Below the pieces are notes generated by a model. The model was given only the letters and a program-made list of their open reading frames with translations. It was not told where the DNA came from and did not search any database. From NCBI RefSeq assembly GCF_019145205.1, contig NZ_JAHSTT010000002.1, forward strand, positions 1 to 64,000: DNA of 64,000 nucleotides, in the 5' to 3' direction. The position numbers were made by a program, and so were the translations under genes. This DNA is from Pseudomonas khavaziana (GTDB lineage: Bacteria > Pseudomonadota > Gammaproteobacteria > Pseudomonadales > Pseudomonadaceae). This document shows, piece by piece, positions 62,285 through 64,000 of the stretch (positions within the stretch are counted from its first letter, which is position 1; each line of letters starts with the position of its first letter).

Positions 62285-63013
62285 TTAGAAGCGCGCTCTA
62301 GGCGTCGCGGACGGGATCGGCTCGGTGCCGTTCAACGGTCGAAACGCTGCCTTTTCCGCATCGTAGGCCCGAATTTCGCTGGTCTCGATGTTGTAGATCC
62401 AGCCATGGATAAACAGATGACCATTGGCCATGCGCGAAGCCACTGAGGGGTGGGTGCGCAAATGCTGCAACTGGGCGATGACGTTTTCTTCGGTCAACAC
62501 CTTCATGCTCTCGCCTTCATTGGCGCAGTCGCAGTTGTCATGGACCATGGCCTTGGCGACTTCGGCGTGACGCAACCATGCCCTGACCGTCGGCATCTTT
62601 TCCAGGCTGTCGGGGTTGAGTACCGCGCGCATGGCGCCACAGTCGGAGTGCCCGCACACGATGATGTGCTGTACACCAAGGGCGAGCACCGCGTACTCGA
62701 TGGCCGTGGATACGCCACCGTTCATCTGGCCGTAGGGAGGCACCACGTTACCGACATTACGGGTTACAAACAGGTCACCGGGGGAGCTTTGGGTAATCAG
62801 CTCAGGCACGATGCGCGAATCGGCACAGGTAATGAACATCGCCCGCGGACTCTGCGCCGTGGCGAGTTTCTTGAAGAGTTCTTCCTGCTGGGGGAAGACG
62901 TCGTGATGGAAATGCAAAAAGCCGTCAACGATATGTTGCAACGCTGCATCGGCGGACTCCGCCCCAGGGGCTGAAGCCGACGCAGCCAAAGGCTGTTTAT
63001 CCTTGTCACTCAT
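62285..63013 (-). CDS. Beta-class carbonic anhydrase
   Basis: This 242-residue enzyme hydrates CO2. The zinc ligands are Cys63 in ITCADSRIVPE, His122 and Cys125 in VCGHSDCGAMR, with Asp65/Arg67 forming the catalytic dyad. The N-terminus has a low-complexity Ala/Ser stretch. It lies 85 bases upstream of the SulP gene on the same strand, so it is probably cotranscribed and supplies bicarbonate to, or removes it from, the transporter. Confidence 0.93.
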   Translation of the reverse strand: MSDKDKQPLAASASAPGAESADAALQHIVDGFLHFHHDVFPQQEELFKKLATAQSPRAMFITCADSRIVPELITQSSPGDLFVTRNVGNVVPPYGQMNGGVSTAIEYAVLALGVQHIIVCGHSDCGAMRAVLNPDSLEKMPTVRAWLRHAEVAKAMVHDNCDCANEGESMKVLTEENVIAQLQHLRTHPSVASRMANGHLFIHGWIYNIETSEIRAYDAEKAAFRPLNGTEPIPSATPRARF

Positions 63014-63105
63014 GATTCATCCTCTTGATTAATGCAGGGGAGCGTTCACCACCATTCGACGCCGGGCGAGTGGAATAGTTGAGACCTCACAATCCACGGC
63101 GGCGA

Positions 63106-63234
63106 CTAATGAGTCACTCGCTGAACAAGGTAACCGCCGAAACTTAACTCAAACTGAATGAACCGCTCTAGCTCGGGGCTTTCAGTGATATCAAAACGCG
63201 ACCACTCATACAGTAATCGTGCCGTCTTATTCAT
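63106..63234 (-). CDS. Possible small protein downstream of the radical SAM gene
   Basis: An ATG at 63234, four bases after the radical SAM stop, opens a 42-codon frame (MNKTARLLYEWSRFDI..., ending QRVTH). The Shine-Dalgarno is weak. The composition is protein-like and the spacing suits a coupled gene, but no family is recognised and chance is possible. Confidence 0.35.
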   Translation of the reverse strand: MNKTARLLYEWSRFDITESPELERFIQFELSFGGYLVQRVTH

Positions 63235-63238
63235 CAGT

Positions 63239-64000
63239 CTACAACAATGCCATTTGCCTGCCCGGCGGACAGAACGCCGCGCAATCCAGATTGAAACCTT
63301 CACGACGATTCAGCCCCAGGCGCTTGATCGCCTTGCTGAAGCGTTGCGCCAGCAGGTCCGCAAATGGCCCTTCACCCCGCATTCGCACACCAAAGCGGCT
63401 GTCATACACCTGGCCACCGCGCACCTGGCGCACCAAGCTCATGACATGGGCGGCACGCTGAGGATAATGGGCCGCCAGCCATTCCTCGAACAGCGGCGCA
63501 ACCTCCAACGGCAAGCGCAGCATCATATACGCCGCGCTTTGTGCCCCGGCCGCGTGTGCCTCGGCGAGCAGGCTCTCCAATTCGCTGTCGTTGATCATCG
63601 GAATCATCGGCGAGCACAACACGCCCACCGGGATACCCGCCTCGCGCATAACCCGAATCGCCCTCAGCCGCGCCTTGGGCGCCGCCGTGCGTGGCTCCAG
63701 GATGCGCTTGAGTTCATCGTCCAGGCTGGTGAGGCTGATCATCACCGCCACCAGCCGCTGGCGGGCCAGCTCGGTCAGCAGGTCGAGATCGCGCAATATC
63801 AACGACCCCTTGGTGATGATAGTCACCGGGTGCCGGTAGCGCAGCAGCACTTCCAGAGTTTGCCGAGCGATCTTGTATTCCCGCTCGATAGGCTGGTACG
63901 GATCGGTATTGGAGCCCAGGTTGATCGGCGCGCACACGTAGCCAGGCTTGGACAGTTGCTGTTCCAGCACATCAGCCGCGTTGGTCTTGGCGATCAACCT
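63239..64000 (-). CDS. Radical SAM protein, PA0069-like (3' part; start lies beyond the window)
   Basis: The reading frame is open to the window edge, so only the C-terminal 253 residues are seen. Segments such as YVCAPINLGSNTDPYQPIE, PVTIITKGSLILRDLDLL and LCSPMIPMINDSELESLLAEA are typical of the spore-photoproduct-lyase-like radical SAM family with the PA0069 name. The CxxxCxxC iron-sulfur motif would be in the missing part. Function is not established; DNA or RNA modification is possible. Confidence 0.85.
   Translation of the reverse strand, partial: RLIAKTNAADVLEQQLSKPGYVCAPINLGSNTDPYQPIEREYKIARQTLEVLLRYRHPVTIITKGSLILRDLDLLTELARQRLVAVMISLTSLDDELKRILEPRTAAPKARLRAIRVMREAGIPVGVLCSPMIPMINDSELESLLAEAHAAGAQSAAYMMLRLPLEVAPLFEEWLAAHYPQRAAHVMSLVRQVRGGQVYDSRFGVRMRGEGPFADLLAQRFSKAIKRLGLNRREGFNLDCAAFCPPGRQMALL

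Noticed and set aside
1..64000. CRISPR arrays, tRNA or rRNA genes, insertion sequences, prophage genes
   Set aside because: None was seen; the only repeated sequences are REP/REPIN elements and short operator-like motifs.

Overview
The window is a stretch of chromosome from a Pseudomonas of the P. fluorescens group. This rests on gene content (algB/kinB, an ErsA-type sRNA between engB and polA, dsbA-cc4, znuA/zur/znuCB, metNIQ, an aa3-type cytochrome oxidase cluster), on high-GC coding sequence, and on several REP/REPIN pairs built on GTGGGAGGGGGCTTGC and TAGGAGCGAGCTTGCTCGCG. I see no insertion sequence, prophage, integron, tRNA, rRNA or CRISPR array. Most of the window is core or lineage-conserved metabolism and envelope biology.

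Layout. 0.2-8.7 kb: glutaryl-CoA degradation (CoA-transferase gcdG, dehydrogenase gcdH, divergent LysR gcdR), the three-gene proton-translocating transhydrogenase (pntAA-pntAB-pntB) and an acetyl-CoA hydrolase/CoA-transferase. 9-12.6 kb: a DUF1127 gene surrounded by ACTGTAC-type operator motifs, then an operon of three paralogous small secreted DUF2388 proteins and a 653-residue periplasmic protein with an HELTH motif and a DUF4105 (Lnb_N) region. 13-23 kb: citrate transporter, TerC protein, Na/Pi cotransporter, membrane-anchored M16 peptidase, a DUF5924-type membrane protein, and a four-gene Mla/MCE lipid-transport operon. 23-27.6 kb, minus strand: fused SpmA-SpmB protein, GltP, Ivy-like lysozyme inhibitor, DUF1328 protein and a small membrane protein. 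28-36.7 kb: algB-kinB, an AmpDh2-type amidase, the dsbA-EEP-dgcH operon, cytochrome c4 and a broken cytochrome c5 gene. 36.9-46 kb: engB, ErsA sRNA, polA, DUF2782, thrB, the zinc regulon (znuA <- Zur box -> zur-znuC-znuB) and a lipoprotein. 46-51 kb: katE and metNIQ. 51-59.5 kb, minus strand: complete cytochrome c oxidase cluster coxB-coxA-ctaG-coxC-surf1-(Sco-like)-ctaA-cyoE-sco, with a DUF2909 gene embedded on the plus strand. 59.8-64 kb: conserved alpha-helical protein, SulP transporter, beta-carbonic anhydrase and the truncated end of a radical SAM gene.

Themes. Two neighbouring loci belong to the AlgU/alginate envelope-stress network (algB/kinB and ErsA with an AlgU-like promoter). Oxidase maturation is unusually complete, with two proteins that carry a Sco-like Cys-x3-Cys/His arrangement. 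Zinc uptake is autoregulated from one shared intergenic box. The most interesting points are the DUF2388 x3 + HExxH/DUF4105 operon, which looks like an uncharacterised periplasmic system; the haem-less cytochrome c5 remnant; the array of ACTGTAC sites around the DUF1127 gene; and the citM leader with 11-bp-spaced direct repeats and a Crc/Hfq-like A-rich motif. Statements about P. aeruginosa PAO1 gene order are from memory; no database search was possible.
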